Shown: positions 1 to 7,445 of the stretch, piece after piece
Layout of the letters: each line of letters starts with the position of its first letter
Position numbering within the stretch: position 1 is the first letter of the stretch
Source: Methylotenera versatilis 301
GTDB lineage: Bacteria > Pseudomonadota > Gammaproteobacteria > Burkholderiales > Methylophilaceae
Assembly (NCBI RefSeq): GCF_000093025.1
Contig: NC_014207.1
Span: 310,001-374,000, forward strand
Direction: 5' to 3'
DNA: 64,000 nt
Made by a program: the position numbers and the translations under genes
Notes under the pieces: model-generated
The model's database searches: none
Told to the model about the DNA's origin: nothing
The model's input: the letters and a program-made list of their open reading frames with translations, nothing else

Positions 1-885
1 GACCCAATCATTAAACATTGTCGCAATCTCAGGCGCTTGCTTGGTTAAGGTGAAATTAGCTTCGTTATCTTGTGCTAAGGAAAGTAGTGCGGTGGCTTGC
101 AAATTACTGTGGCGAATATTTAAGTCTTCATCCACCACAATAACGCCATCCTGCATCTCTTGTGTAATGAGGGCATTAACTTGCGACAAGTTTTCAATAT
201 CAATGCCGCGCGCAGAAGCAAGTGCTTCACTGTGCTGCATACGTTTCGCTAGACTATAAGCCAGCCATGCTGTCGCAAAGCAACTTAAGCCTAGCATCAC
301 TGGCTGTGTATAGGTTGCCGCAGATAAATTATCTTCGAGTATTTGGTAGCTCTGCTCAAGCAATAAGCCAATAGTGGCGATGGCAGCATAGAATAATGAC
401 AACCTACCATTGCTGGCTAAACTGGCGATAACTATAATAATGACAAGTAAAAGCCCTAGCCCGCTAGTGATGCCGCCAGCAGCAAGCATAAATAAAATAA
501 TAAAAACAATATCAGCCGTGATTTGAAATGGTAAGGAAAGCCGATACACGTCAGACTTTAGTGGACTAATGAGTAAAATGAAGATGCTAAAGATAAAGTA
601 GGCAATCGACAGTTTGAATGTGAGTATGGCGTAGCCGCCTTGCCATATTGAATCTTTACCCAGGTAAAGATAAGAAACAATAAAAACTAAACTTAAAACA
701 AAGCGAAATATGTTGAGTATGTTGATTGCATGGCGCTGAAGCGATAGGTCAATAGAGTCGGCAAGACTTTGTTTGACGTTAGAATCTAACACTTCTGAAT
801 TTAATTTCTTGGGGTTCAATTTAAATAGTGATAGTGATGATGAGCTATTTAGGGATGTGAGCTTTACTGCAGTAAAACTCACCAT
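1..885 (-). CDS. pilS: PilS-type membrane sensor histidine kinase (5' part, runs off window)
   Basis: Reading the minus strand gives an open frame from an ATG at 885 to the window edge (295 codons), with no stop. The N-terminal half has about six hydrophobic segments. The stretch GGITSGLGLLL followed by SNGRLSLFYAA and LLLEQSY is characteristic of PilS, the sensor of the PilS-PilR system that controls type IV pilin transcription through sigma-54. After the membrane part comes a PAS-like segment (QEMQDGVIVVDEDLNI); the kinase core and PilR would lie to the left of the window. The start is uncertain. ATG 885 overlaps the end of the upstream PP0621 gene by 41 bases, and a GTG at 882 or a TTG near 816 are alternatives. 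Confidence 0.8.
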   Translation of the reverse strand, partial: MVSFTAVKLTSLNSSSSLSLFKLNPKKLNSEVLDSNVKQSLADSIDLSLQRHAINILNIFRFVLSLVFIVSYLYLGKDSIWQGGYAILTFKLSIAYFIFSIFILLISPLKSDVYRLSLPFQITADIVFIILFMLAAGGITSGLGLLLVIIIVIASLASNGRLSLFYAAIATIGLLLEQSYQILEDNLSAATYTQPVMLGLSCFATAWLAYSLAKRMQHSEALASARGIDIENLSQVNALITQEMQDGVIVVDEDLNIRHSNLQATALLSLAQDNEANFTLTKQAPEIATMFNDWV

Positions 886-1090
886 TGACCAGAAATGCTT
901 CTGACCTCGGTAAATGTACCGCACATGAAGCACATTGCACCATGTTTTCTATTTCCTGCTCTTTTACAGGCGTATCTTTCTTGATATTTTTATCGTCATT
1001 GTTTGCGCCAGCTTTGTTGCGCTTAAAAGCTACGATCAGTAAATAAATGATTACGCCTAAAAAAATCAGTCGCCACATAAGATTTTGCAC
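845..1090 (-). CDS. PP0621 family small membrane protein
   Basis: An 81-residue protein with one N-terminal hydrophobic helix (about residues 5-22), a charged linker and a C-terminal Cys cluster (CASCAVHLPRSEAF ... YCSKAH) that looks like a small metal- or disulfide-forming motif. This layout matches the PP0621 family, commonly encoded directly upstream of pilS in Beta- and Gammaproteobacteria. No biochemical function is known to me. It is transcribed leftward into the pilS-like gene, with overlapping ends, so the two are probably translationally coupled. Confidence 0.75.
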   Translation of the reverse strand: MQNLMWRLIFLGVIIYLLIVAFKRNKAGANNDDKNIKKDTPVKEQEIENMVQCASCAVHLPRSEAFLVNGEFYCSKAHIPK

Positions 1091-1209
1091 CTGTTAAATA
1101 ATTGATACGATTGTAACCAAAGCTTGGTCTAGTTCAAAATGTAAACCTGATATACTTTCGCTAATGACTGCGTCAACAACTTATAATATATCAATCAACC
1201 GTAAGCGCA

Positions 1210-1812
1210 ATGGCAACAACTAGAGAACTTTCAGATTTCCTTGCGTCGGTAGAACGTCGTGCTTTTAAGCAGACGGCTTATGCCGTGCGTGATGATCATG
1301 CTGCGCTAGATATTGTACAAGACGCGATGATGAAGCTTGCAGAAAAGTATGGTGATAAGCCAGCAGCAGAACTGCCGATGCTGTTTCAACGCATTTTGCA
1401 AAACACTATGCGAGATTTTTGGCGCAGGCAAAAAGTTAGAAATTTATGGACTACTTTATTATCTTCATTTGGCGGCAGCGAAGATGGTGAAGATCGTGAT
1501 CCATTAGAGACGATAGATGTAGAAGATGACAGCGATGAGCCCGCTGCACAGTTGGAACGTAGCCAAACCATCAAGTTGATAGAAGCGGCATTAGAAAAAC
1601 TACCTGCGCGTCAACGAGAAGCCTTCGTGCTGCGTTATTGGGAGGAGATGGATGTTGCTGAAACGGCAAAAGTCATGGGTTGCTCAGACGGAAGCGTTAA
1701 AACGCACTGTTCTCGGGCAGTTCACTCATTGGCGATAGAATTGAAGAAACAAGGTCTAGAAAAATTAGGTCTATCAAGTTTAATGTTAACCAGCGAAGGC
1801 TCAAAAGGCTAG
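1210..1812 (+). CDS. RNA polymerase sigma-70 family factor (ECF-like)
   Basis: A 200-residue sigma factor. Region 2 runs over about residues 10-75 (RAFKQTAYAVRDDHAALDIVQDAMMKLAEKY, then the DNA-melting segment ending in FWRRQK). Region 4 covers about residues 120-180 (LEKLPARQREAFVLRYWEEM, then a helix-turn-helix AETAKVMGCSDGSVKTHCSRA). An acidic linker (GEDRDPLETIDVEDDSDEP) joins them. It is followed by DUF3619, DUF3106 and RDD genes, a cassette conserved in Betaproteobacteria. DUF3619 is therefore a candidate membrane regulator or anti-sigma of this factor; that is inference from gene order. The target promoters are unknown. Confidence 0.88.
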   Translation: MATTRELSDFLASVERRAFKQTAYAVRDDHAALDIVQDAMMKLAEKYGDKPAAELPMLFQRILQNTMRDFWRRQKVRNLWTTLLSSFGGSEDGEDRDPLETIDVEDDSDEPAAQLERSQTIKLIEAALEKLPARQREAFVLRYWEEMDVAETAKVMGCSDGSVKTHCSRAVHSLAIELKKQGLEKLGLSSLMLTSEGSKG

Positions 1813-1822
1813 GAGGTGAGCT

Positions 1823-2266
1823 ATGGATACTCAAAAAGATATGCAAAACAGTCAAGTAAATGAAAATCTAGTGAATGCCAATCTTATAGAAGATGAGCAG
1901 GTAGCTAAACTCGCGGCAAACTTGCTGAATGATAACTCACAACATTTGAATGCGGTTACTTTACAGCGCTTATCAGAAGCACGTGAGTTAGCGGTCAGTA
2001 AATTAGAGGCCAGCCAAGGCGTCAATCGAAGTGATCATGTTTTGCAATGGGTAGGGCATGGCTTTGGTGGATATTTTGGGCAGCATCGTTTGATGTCTGC
2101 TGCCATTATTGTTGGAGCCATGTTGCTTACATTTTTTGCCGCACAAAAATTTAATGCAGATAATAATTTAGAAAATAGTGATGCATTTTTGTTGGCGTCT
2201 GAATTGCCACCAGAAGCATTTGCAGATAAGGGGTTTGATACATGGTTAGTTTCCAAGCGAGATTAA
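1823..2266 (+). CDS. DUF3619 family single-span membrane protein
   Basis: A 147-residue protein starting 10 bases after the sigma-factor stop, behind a strong GGAGGTGAG ribosome site. A soluble N-terminal part with LAANLLNDNSQHLN and LQRLSEARELAV is followed by one transmembrane helix at about residues 91-108 (MSAAIIVGAMLLTFFAA) and a short acidic C-terminal part (LLASELPPEAFADKGFDTWL). This is the DUF3619 pattern. A cytoplasmic domain plus a single membrane span next to a sigma factor is the architecture of a membrane-bound anti-sigma factor, but no recognised anti-sigma motif is visible. Its 3' end overlaps the next gene by 25 bases. Confidence 0.78.
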   Translation: MDTQKDMQNSQVNENLVNANLIEDEQVAKLAANLLNDNSQHLNAVTLQRLSEARELAVSKLEASQGVNRSDHVLQWVGHGFGGYFGQHRLMSAAIIVGAMLLTFFAAQKFNADNNLENSDAFLLASELPPEAFADKGFDTWLVSKRD

Positions 2267-2703
2267 AACTCGTCTCAGTATTTTCAGCTGCATTGTTAGT
2301 CAGTGGATTGATATTTAACCATGTGGTCTTAGCCGATGATACTAACGTGACTTGGGCGCAATTGAATGATGGGCAGCGACAAATCTTAAATCCTTTAGCC
2401 TCTGAGTGGGATACTTTGCGTCCTTGGCAGCGTGAAAAAATGTTGGATATTGCCCGTGATTACCCCAAAATGAGTCCAAGCAAACAAGATTTAGTGCGGA
2501 AGCGGCTCACCAACTGGAGTCGTATGACGCCGTATGAACGCGAGAATGCAAGAAAAAGTCATCAGCAATTTCAGTCTTTGCCCACGGATAAAAAAAATGA
2601 ATTGCGTCAAAAATGGTTGGAATACCAAAAACTGCCAGAGTCAGAAAGAGCCAGATTGCGCGCTGATTCACCAGATACCTACAAGGATGCAGATTTAAAT
2701 TGA
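2242..2703 (+). CDS. DUF3106 family secreted protein
   Basis: A 153-residue protein with an N-terminal signal peptide (hydrophobic residues about 9-29, ending VVLADD). The mature part is rich in Trp, Arg, Lys and Gln, with repeated helical modules such as LNDGQRQILNPLASEWDTL, LRPWQREKMLDIARDY and WSRMTPYERENARKSHQQF, typical of DUF3106. The modules resemble the LTPEER-type repeats of periplasmic envelope-stress sensors, so a periplasmic sensing role in the sigma-DUF3619 circuit is plausible but unproven. It overlaps the DUF3619 gene by 25 bases, implying coupled translation. Confidence 0.78.
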   Translation: MVSFQARLKLVSVFSAALLVSGLIFNHVVLADDTNVTWAQLNDGQRQILNPLASEWDTLRPWQREKMLDIARDYPKMSPSKQDLVRKRLTNWSRMTPYERENARKSHQQFQSLPTDKKNELRQKWLEYQKLPESERARLRADSPDTYKDADLN

Positions 2704-2724
2704 TTGATAAGTTAACTATTACCT

Positions 2725-3192
2725 ATGCAAAATGAGCAAGTAACACAAACAACAGCCCCAAGTTTATTTAAGCTTGGGGCTTGTCTTATTTACGAGGCGT
2801 TAGTCGTGATTGCGCTATCGTTAGCGGTCACAACTATTTTTGTTTTATCACTAGGTGAGGCGACAACAGGGGTTAAACGATATTTGCTACAGCTATTTTT
2901 ATGGCTGACTGTGGGGGTGTATTTTGTTTGGTGTTGGCAGAAAAAAGGTCAGACGCTTGCCATGCAAACTTGGCAGTTAAAGTTGCTCAATCAAGAAGCG
3001 CAGCTGTTGCCATTAAAAGCGGCGATTCTGCGGTATATTCTAGCCAGTCTAAGTCTGATGGTATTCGGTATAGGCTTTTTCTGGGCCATAGTAGATCGTG
3101 ATAGGCTATTTTTGCATGATAGGCTGCTCAAAAATAAAATTATCTACGCTCCACGTAAAACAGCATTGCCACACCCGCCATCAGAAACATGA
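2725..3192 (+). CDS. RDD family membrane protein
   Basis: A 155-residue protein with three or four transmembrane segments (about residues 15-42, 52-68 and 95-120). Conserved RDD-family features are the early Tyr/Glu helix (CLIYEALVVIAL), the KKGQTLAMQTWQLKL loop, and the late VDRDRLFLHDRLLKN with an Asp-Arg pair and HDRL. RDD proteins are small inner-membrane proteins of largely unknown role; some are linked to ion transport. It ends the sigma-factor cassette. Its last 53 bases overlap the 3' end of the convergent lptG. Confidence 0.8.
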   Translation: MQNEQVTQTTAPSLFKLGACLIYEALVVIALSLAVTTIFVLSLGEATTGVKRYLLQLFLWLTVGVYFVWCWQKKGQTLAMQTWQLKLLNQEAQLLPLKAAILRYILASLSLMVFGIGFFWAIVDRDRLFLHDRLLKNKIIYAPRKTALPHPPSET

Positions 3193-4210
3193 TGGTAGGC
3201 ATAATGGCGCTAAATAGTGGCGGCCAGTCATTGAGTAATCCTAAATGTGCAAATACGCGGTTGAGTATTTGATACATGACCCCCAGCATAATGCCAACAA
3301 AAATCTTGGTACTAGCCCCCGCCGCGCGTTGTTGAACAAAACCAAAGGGCAGAGCTAGAACCACCATCACCATGCATGCTAAGGGATAAATCATTTTCGC
3401 CCAGAGTGCCACCTCGTAACGCGTCGTCTTTTGTTTGTTGATACTTAAATGGTTGATATAAGTATATAAATTCCATGCAGACATTTTTTCTGGCATGATA
3501 AGTAATACATTGAGCAATTCTGGTCGAATCAAAGAGTGCCATGTTGCCTCTAAAGACTGGCTTACTTTCACAGAGTCTTTGTCGAAACTGGTGTCTGTAA
3601 CATCCTTGAGTTTCCAAGACTCATGTTTAAACTCCCCCGCTTTAGCATTACGCGTAGAGATAAGCTTTGCATTTTTATCAAAGTCAAAGATGTGGATATT
3701 GAGCAATGTTGCATCTGGCAGCACTTCTTCAACGTTGATAAAGCTATTACCATCTTTTACCCAAAGACCAGACCTGAACTCTTGAGCAACAACAGAGTCA
3801 GTGGCTTTGATACGCATGCGCTGAGCCGTTTTTTCGCTAAATGGTGTGACAAGTTCACCTATTAAAAAAGTGATGATGGTAAATATAGCGCCTATTTTTA
3901 ATAGCAAAACTGCAATATCAAAAATAGATAAGCCGCTCACTCTTAACACTACCAACTCAGAATAACGCGCGAGCTGCCCCAAGCTGTACATGCAACCTAC
4001 TAGCACTGCTACAGGCATCACATCGTAAACATGGCCGGGTGCGCTGAGTAATACGAATAATAAAATTTTACCAAGGCCATAGCTACCTTTGCCTAAAGCA
4101 TCTAACTCTTGAATTAAATCGAAGAAAGAGAACATGGCAATAAGTGCCAGCATGACCATGAGCACATTGCTCACAATCTCTTTGAGTAAATATTTATTTA
4201 GAATTTTCAT
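3140..4210 (-). CDS. lptG: LPS export ABC transporter permease LptG
   Basis: A 356-residue YjgP/YjgQ-family permease. With LptF and the ATPase LptB it extracts lipopolysaccharide from the inner membrane and passes it to LptC/A. Three N-terminal membrane helices (NVLMVMLALIAMFSFFDLI onward) are followed by the coupling-helix region VAVLVGCMYSLGQLARYSELVVLRVSG, a periplasmic beta-jellyroll (about residues 130-260) and three C-terminal helices. It follows lptF on the minus strand with a 27-base gap, the usual order. Its stop codon lies inside the RDD gene on the other strand. Confidence 0.95.
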   Translation of the reverse strand: MKILNKYLLKEIVSNVLMVMLALIAMFSFFDLIQELDALGKGSYGLGKILLFVLLSAPGHVYDVMPVAVLVGCMYSLGQLARYSELVVLRVSGLSIFDIAVLLLKIGAIFTIITFLIGELVTPFSEKTAQRMRIKATDSVVAQEFRSGLWVKDGNSFINVEEVLPDATLLNIHIFDFDKNAKLISTRNAKAGEFKHESWKLKDVTDTSFDKDSVKVSQSLEATWHSLIRPELLNVLLIMPEKMSAWNLYTYINHLSINKQKTTRYEVALWAKMIYPLACMVMVVLALPFGFVQQRAAGASTKIFVGIMLGVMYQILNRVFAHLGLLNDWPPLFSAIMPTIMFLMAGVAMLFYVERR

Positions 4211-4237
4211 ATGAAATCTAGATCACTATTTTCGGAT

Positions 4238-5356
4238 CTAACGTTTAGCTTTCTTTGGCAGTTTTAACCATGAAGGCCGAGGAATGCTGGGTAAAATCGG
4301 TAGCTGCAAAGCGCGTCTATAAAACATATAAAAAACCAAGGTGCCGAAGACTAAATGGATAGGCCATAGCCCTATAATTCCACTCACTTTACCTTGCGCA
4401 ATCCAGGCCTGAATGATATTGAGTAAATTGTTGTAGATAATATAAATCACGATAGCCAGTGCAAAATTTGCTGAGCGTCCTGCACGAGGATCTAATGCGC
4501 TTAAAGGGATGGCTAGCAGAGCAAGTATCAGCGCAGAAACCGGCATAGCAAGGCGCCATTGCAATTCAGCAATATTATTATTACTTTTATTCATGATTAA
4601 ATCACGACTGGAAATCGATTGCGTTGAAGGTGGCTCACGCTTTGCCTCGCTTGCTTCCACGCGAATGGCGTACTTCTCAAACTCTGTTGTTGAGTATTCA
4701 GATGTGCCGCGAGCTCCTTCGTAACGATGGCCGTGCTCCATTAGCAAAAAGTTATCGCCATTTTTCTCGACCAGCCGGCTACCTTGTGCCGCGACAATAA
4801 TCCCTAATTTTTGATGTTGAATCGATTGAACAAAGATGTTTTTAACAATGTTGCCCAACTCATCAAAACTCTCTATAAAGAATACGCGATCTGCATGCGC
4901 AGATTCTTTAAACACGCCAGGACTAATGGCAGCTAAGTCATCACGGCTTTCAAGCTGCACACGAAAATCCTCTACTTTGTTGGTGGCCCAAGGGGTTACA
5001 AATAGACTTAAAAAAGCAATAATTACCACAATAGGAGTGGCAAATACTAGTATTGGGCGTATCCAGCTAGTGATACTAAGACCCGCACTAAACCAAATCA
5101 CCATTTCGGAGTCTCTATACCAGCGAGATAGTGTCAGTAGTATCGCTAAAAATAGACTCAGGGATAACAATAAAGGCATAAACCGAATGATGTTGAAGCC
5201 TAATATGGTAGTGATGGCATCGTTAGGTAGAACGCCTTTTGCCGCCAGTTGAACCAAGTAACCCGCGCGTTGCGCGATGACAATCCCTATTAAAATAAGA
5301 AAAGTACCACTGGCGGTAGCGATGAGTTCGTGTAAGAGTGAACGCCTAAAAAGCAT
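4238..5356 (-). CDS. lptF: LPS export ABC transporter permease LptF
   Basis: A 372-residue partner of LptG. Early membrane helices (FRRSLLHELIATASGTFLILIGIVIAQ) lead to the coupling region RWYRDSEMVIWFSAGLS. A periplasmic jellyroll follows (SPGVFKES ... VFFIESF), then the C-terminal helices (ELQWRLAMPVSALILALLAIPLS, with the conserved DPRAGRS). Length is typical. It is divergent from pepA across an 89-base spacer, an arrangement conserved widely in Proteobacteria. It probably forms one transcript with lptG. Confidence 0.95.
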   Translation of the reverse strand: MLFRRSLLHELIATASGTFLILIGIVIAQRAGYLVQLAAKGVLPNDAITTILGFNIIRFMPLLLSLSLFLAILLTLSRWYRDSEMVIWFSAGLSITSWIRPILVFATPIVVIIAFLSLFVTPWATNKVEDFRVQLESRDDLAAISPGVFKESAHADRVFFIESFDELGNIVKNIFVQSIQHQKLGIIVAAQGSRLVEKNGDNFLLMEHGHRYEGARGTSEYSTTEFEKYAIRVEASEAKREPPSTQSISSRDLIMNKSNNNIAELQWRLAMPVSALILALLAIPLSALDPRAGRSANFALAIVIYIIYNNLLNIIQAWIAQGKVSGIIGLWPIHLVFGTLVFYMFYRRALQLPILPSIPRPSWLKLPKKAKR

Positions 5357-5445
5357 ATGATTTATTGGTAACTATATATTTACAACTATGAATTGCGTGT
5401 AAAACACGCGATAATTTAACTTAATAATATAAAAAGGGTGAAGCG

Positions 5446-6957
5446 ATGAAATCCAGCACTATGGAATTTAGCATAAAAAGCGACAATCCGCTAAAGCTGC
5501 AGAGCGATTGCGTGATTATAGGCGTTTATGAAGATAAAAAACTGTCAGATGCTGCTCAATCTGTCGATACAGCGTCCGCTGGTTACCTTTCAAATATTCT
5601 AAAACGTGGTGATTTTGATGGTAAAGCTGACACCACTTTAATATTGCATAACGTGCCTGGTACAGCCAGTGAGCGCGTTTTATTGGTAGGCTTAGGCAAA
5701 GAGTCTGATTTTGCTGAAAAACAATATTGCAAGGCGGCTCGTGCGTCAATGAAAGCTTTAGCCCATGGCGGCGCCAGTAAAGCCACTACTTTCTTAGTAG
5801 AGTTACCTGTAAAGCAATTAACAACCAAACAAAAAACAGCACATCTTGTTGAAGCAAGCCTTGATGCAACTTATAAGTTTGATGCGATTAAGAAGAAAAA
5901 AGAAGAATCTAAGAAAGGCTTAGCTACACTGAATATTAATGTAGCCGCTGGCGATGTAAAAGAAGCTAAAGCTGGTCTGGCCGATGGCTTGGCATTGGCT
6001 TCAGGTGTGAGCTTTGCAAAAGATTTAGGTAACTTGCCACCAAATGTTTGTACACCTAGCTACTTGGCAGAGCAAGCGCAGTCATTGGGTAAAAAACATG
6101 ATTTCAAGGTTAAAGTTTTAGAGCGTGAAGAGCTTGAAAATTTAGGCATGGGTTCATTTTTAGCTGTGTCACAAGGTAGTGAAGAGCCACCTAAATTTAT
6201 TATCATGCAACACTTAAAAGGTAAAAAAGACCAAAAACCAGTTGTGCTAGTGGGTAAAGGTATTACCTTTGATACTGGCGGTATTTCATTGAAACCAGGT
6301 TCTGAAATGGATGAGATGAAATACGATATGTGCGGCGCGGCAAGTGTGCTCGGTACGTTCAAAACCATTGCAGAAATGGACTTGCCTTTGAATGTAATAG
6401 GCGTTATTCCTACCTGTGAAAATATGCCAGATGGTCGCGCAACAAGGCCTGGGGATGTGTTAACCAGTATGTCTGGACTCACTATTGAAGTATTGAATAC
6501 CGATGCAGAGGGCCGCCTGATTTTATGCGATGCGCTGACCTATGCTGAACGCTTTGAACCAAGCGCCGTGATTGATATTGCAACGTTGACAGGTGCCTGT
6601 GTGATTGCTTTGGGGCATCATGCAAGTGGTTTATTTAGCAATAATGACGACTTAGCAAAAGAACTATTGCAGGCTGGTGAAAAAGCATTAGACCGCGCAT
6701 GGCACATGCCGATGTGGGATGACTACCAACCTTTGCTCGATAGTAATTTTGCTGATATGGCTAATATTGGCGGTCGTGCAGCTGGTAGTATTACCGCGGC
6801 CTGTTTCTTATCTCGATTTGCAAAAAAATATGATTGGGCACATTTGGATATTGCTGGCACTGCTTGGAAGTCGGGCAAAGAAAAAGGGGGGACTGGTCGT
6901 CCAGTGCCACTATTAACCGCATTTTTAGTGAATAGAGCGAATAGCTCGAAAAAATAG
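5446..6957 (+). CDS. pepA: Leucyl aminopeptidase (cytosol aminopeptidase, M17)
   Basis: A 503-residue M17 metallo-aminopeptidase that removes N-terminal amino acids using two divalent metals; in enteric bacteria PepA also binds DNA. The C-terminal catalytic domain contains the metal-binding and signature segments VGKGITFDTGGISLKPG, YDMCGAASV and NTDAEGRLILCDAL, the last being the family signature. The N-terminal domain (about residues 1-170) is more divergent and Lys-rich near 150 (KKKKEESKKG). The ATG at 5446 follows AAGGGTGAAG. It is followed by holC after 8 bases, the classical pepA-holC pair. Confidence 0.95.
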   Translation: MKSSTMEFSIKSDNPLKLQSDCVIIGVYEDKKLSDAAQSVDTASAGYLSNILKRGDFDGKADTTLILHNVPGTASERVLLVGLGKESDFAEKQYCKAARASMKALAHGGASKATTFLVELPVKQLTTKQKTAHLVEASLDATYKFDAIKKKKEESKKGLATLNINVAAGDVKEAKAGLADGLALASGVSFAKDLGNLPPNVCTPSYLAEQAQSLGKKHDFKVKVLEREELENLGMGSFLAVSQGSEEPPKFIIMQHLKGKKDQKPVVLVGKGITFDTGGISLKPGSEMDEMKYDMCGAASVLGTFKTIAEMDLPLNVIGVIPTCENMPDGRATRPGDVLTSMSGLTIEVLNTDAEGRLILCDALTYAERFEPSAVIDIATLTGACVIALGHHASGLFSNNDDLAKELLQAGEKALDRAWHMPMWDDYQPLLDSNFADMANIGGRAAGSITAACFLSRFAKKYDWAHLDIAGTAWKSGKEKGGTGRPVPLLTAFLVNRANSSKK

Positions 6958-6965
6958 CACACGTC

Positions 6966-7388
6966 ATGACTCGTGTTGAATTCTATTTTAATGTGCCTGA
7001 TAAGTTTGCAAAAACTGTAGAGCTGTGTGAAAAGGCGCTTGCTAAAGGGCGCCAACTCACTATTTATACGCAAAACGATGCCATGAGTAGTGAGATGCAA
7101 AACCTACTATGGTCGCATTCAGCCAGCAGTTTTTTGGCAAATAGCCATGTGAATGAAGCGCATAGTCAATTCTCGCCTATTGTGATAGATGCGCAAGGTG
7201 AAAACTTATTACAAGATGATGTGTTAATTAATCTGCAAACGGCGCAGCCGCTTTTTTTTAGTAGATTTAGATACTTGGTCGAATTAGTCGGTAGCGATGA
7301 GGCTGATAAAGCTGCTGCTAGAGTGCGTTTTAGATTTTATAAAGATCGTGGCTATGATATAAAATCAACGGATGCGGCAGCTATTTAA
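6966..7388 (+). CDS. holC: DNA polymerase III chi subunit
   Basis: A 140-residue HolC protein, the clamp-loader accessory subunit that links the replisome to SSB. Recognisable parts are TRVEFYFNVPDKFAKTVEL at the start, RQLTIYTQNDAM, LLWSHSASSFLANSH (the LW-F-PH-like segment), the conserved Ile/Val-rich core, and RFRFYKDRGYDI near the end. It lies 8 bases after pepA, as in many Proteobacteria. The gene that follows here is a coiled-coil protein rather than valS. Confidence 0.9.
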   Translation: MTRVEFYFNVPDKFAKTVELCEKALAKGRQLTIYTQNDAMSSEMQNLLWSHSASSFLANSHVNEAHSQFSPIVIDAQGENLLQDDVLINLQTAQPLFFSRFRYLVELVGSDEADKAAARVRFRFYKDRGYDIKSTDAAAI

Positions 7389-7445
7389 GCCGTAGTTCCG
7401 GTCACAGTTGATGAGTGCTCAATCTAATTTTCATTAGGCTTAATT

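Noticed and set aside
41-259. 72-codon plus-strand open frame at the left edge
   Set aside because: It is antisense to the PilS-type kinase frame and has no ribosome site or recognisable content.
1091-1209. Promoter for the sigma-factor gene (TATACT at 1151)
   Set aside because: No -35 element with acceptable spacing could be found, so a specific promoter call is not supported.
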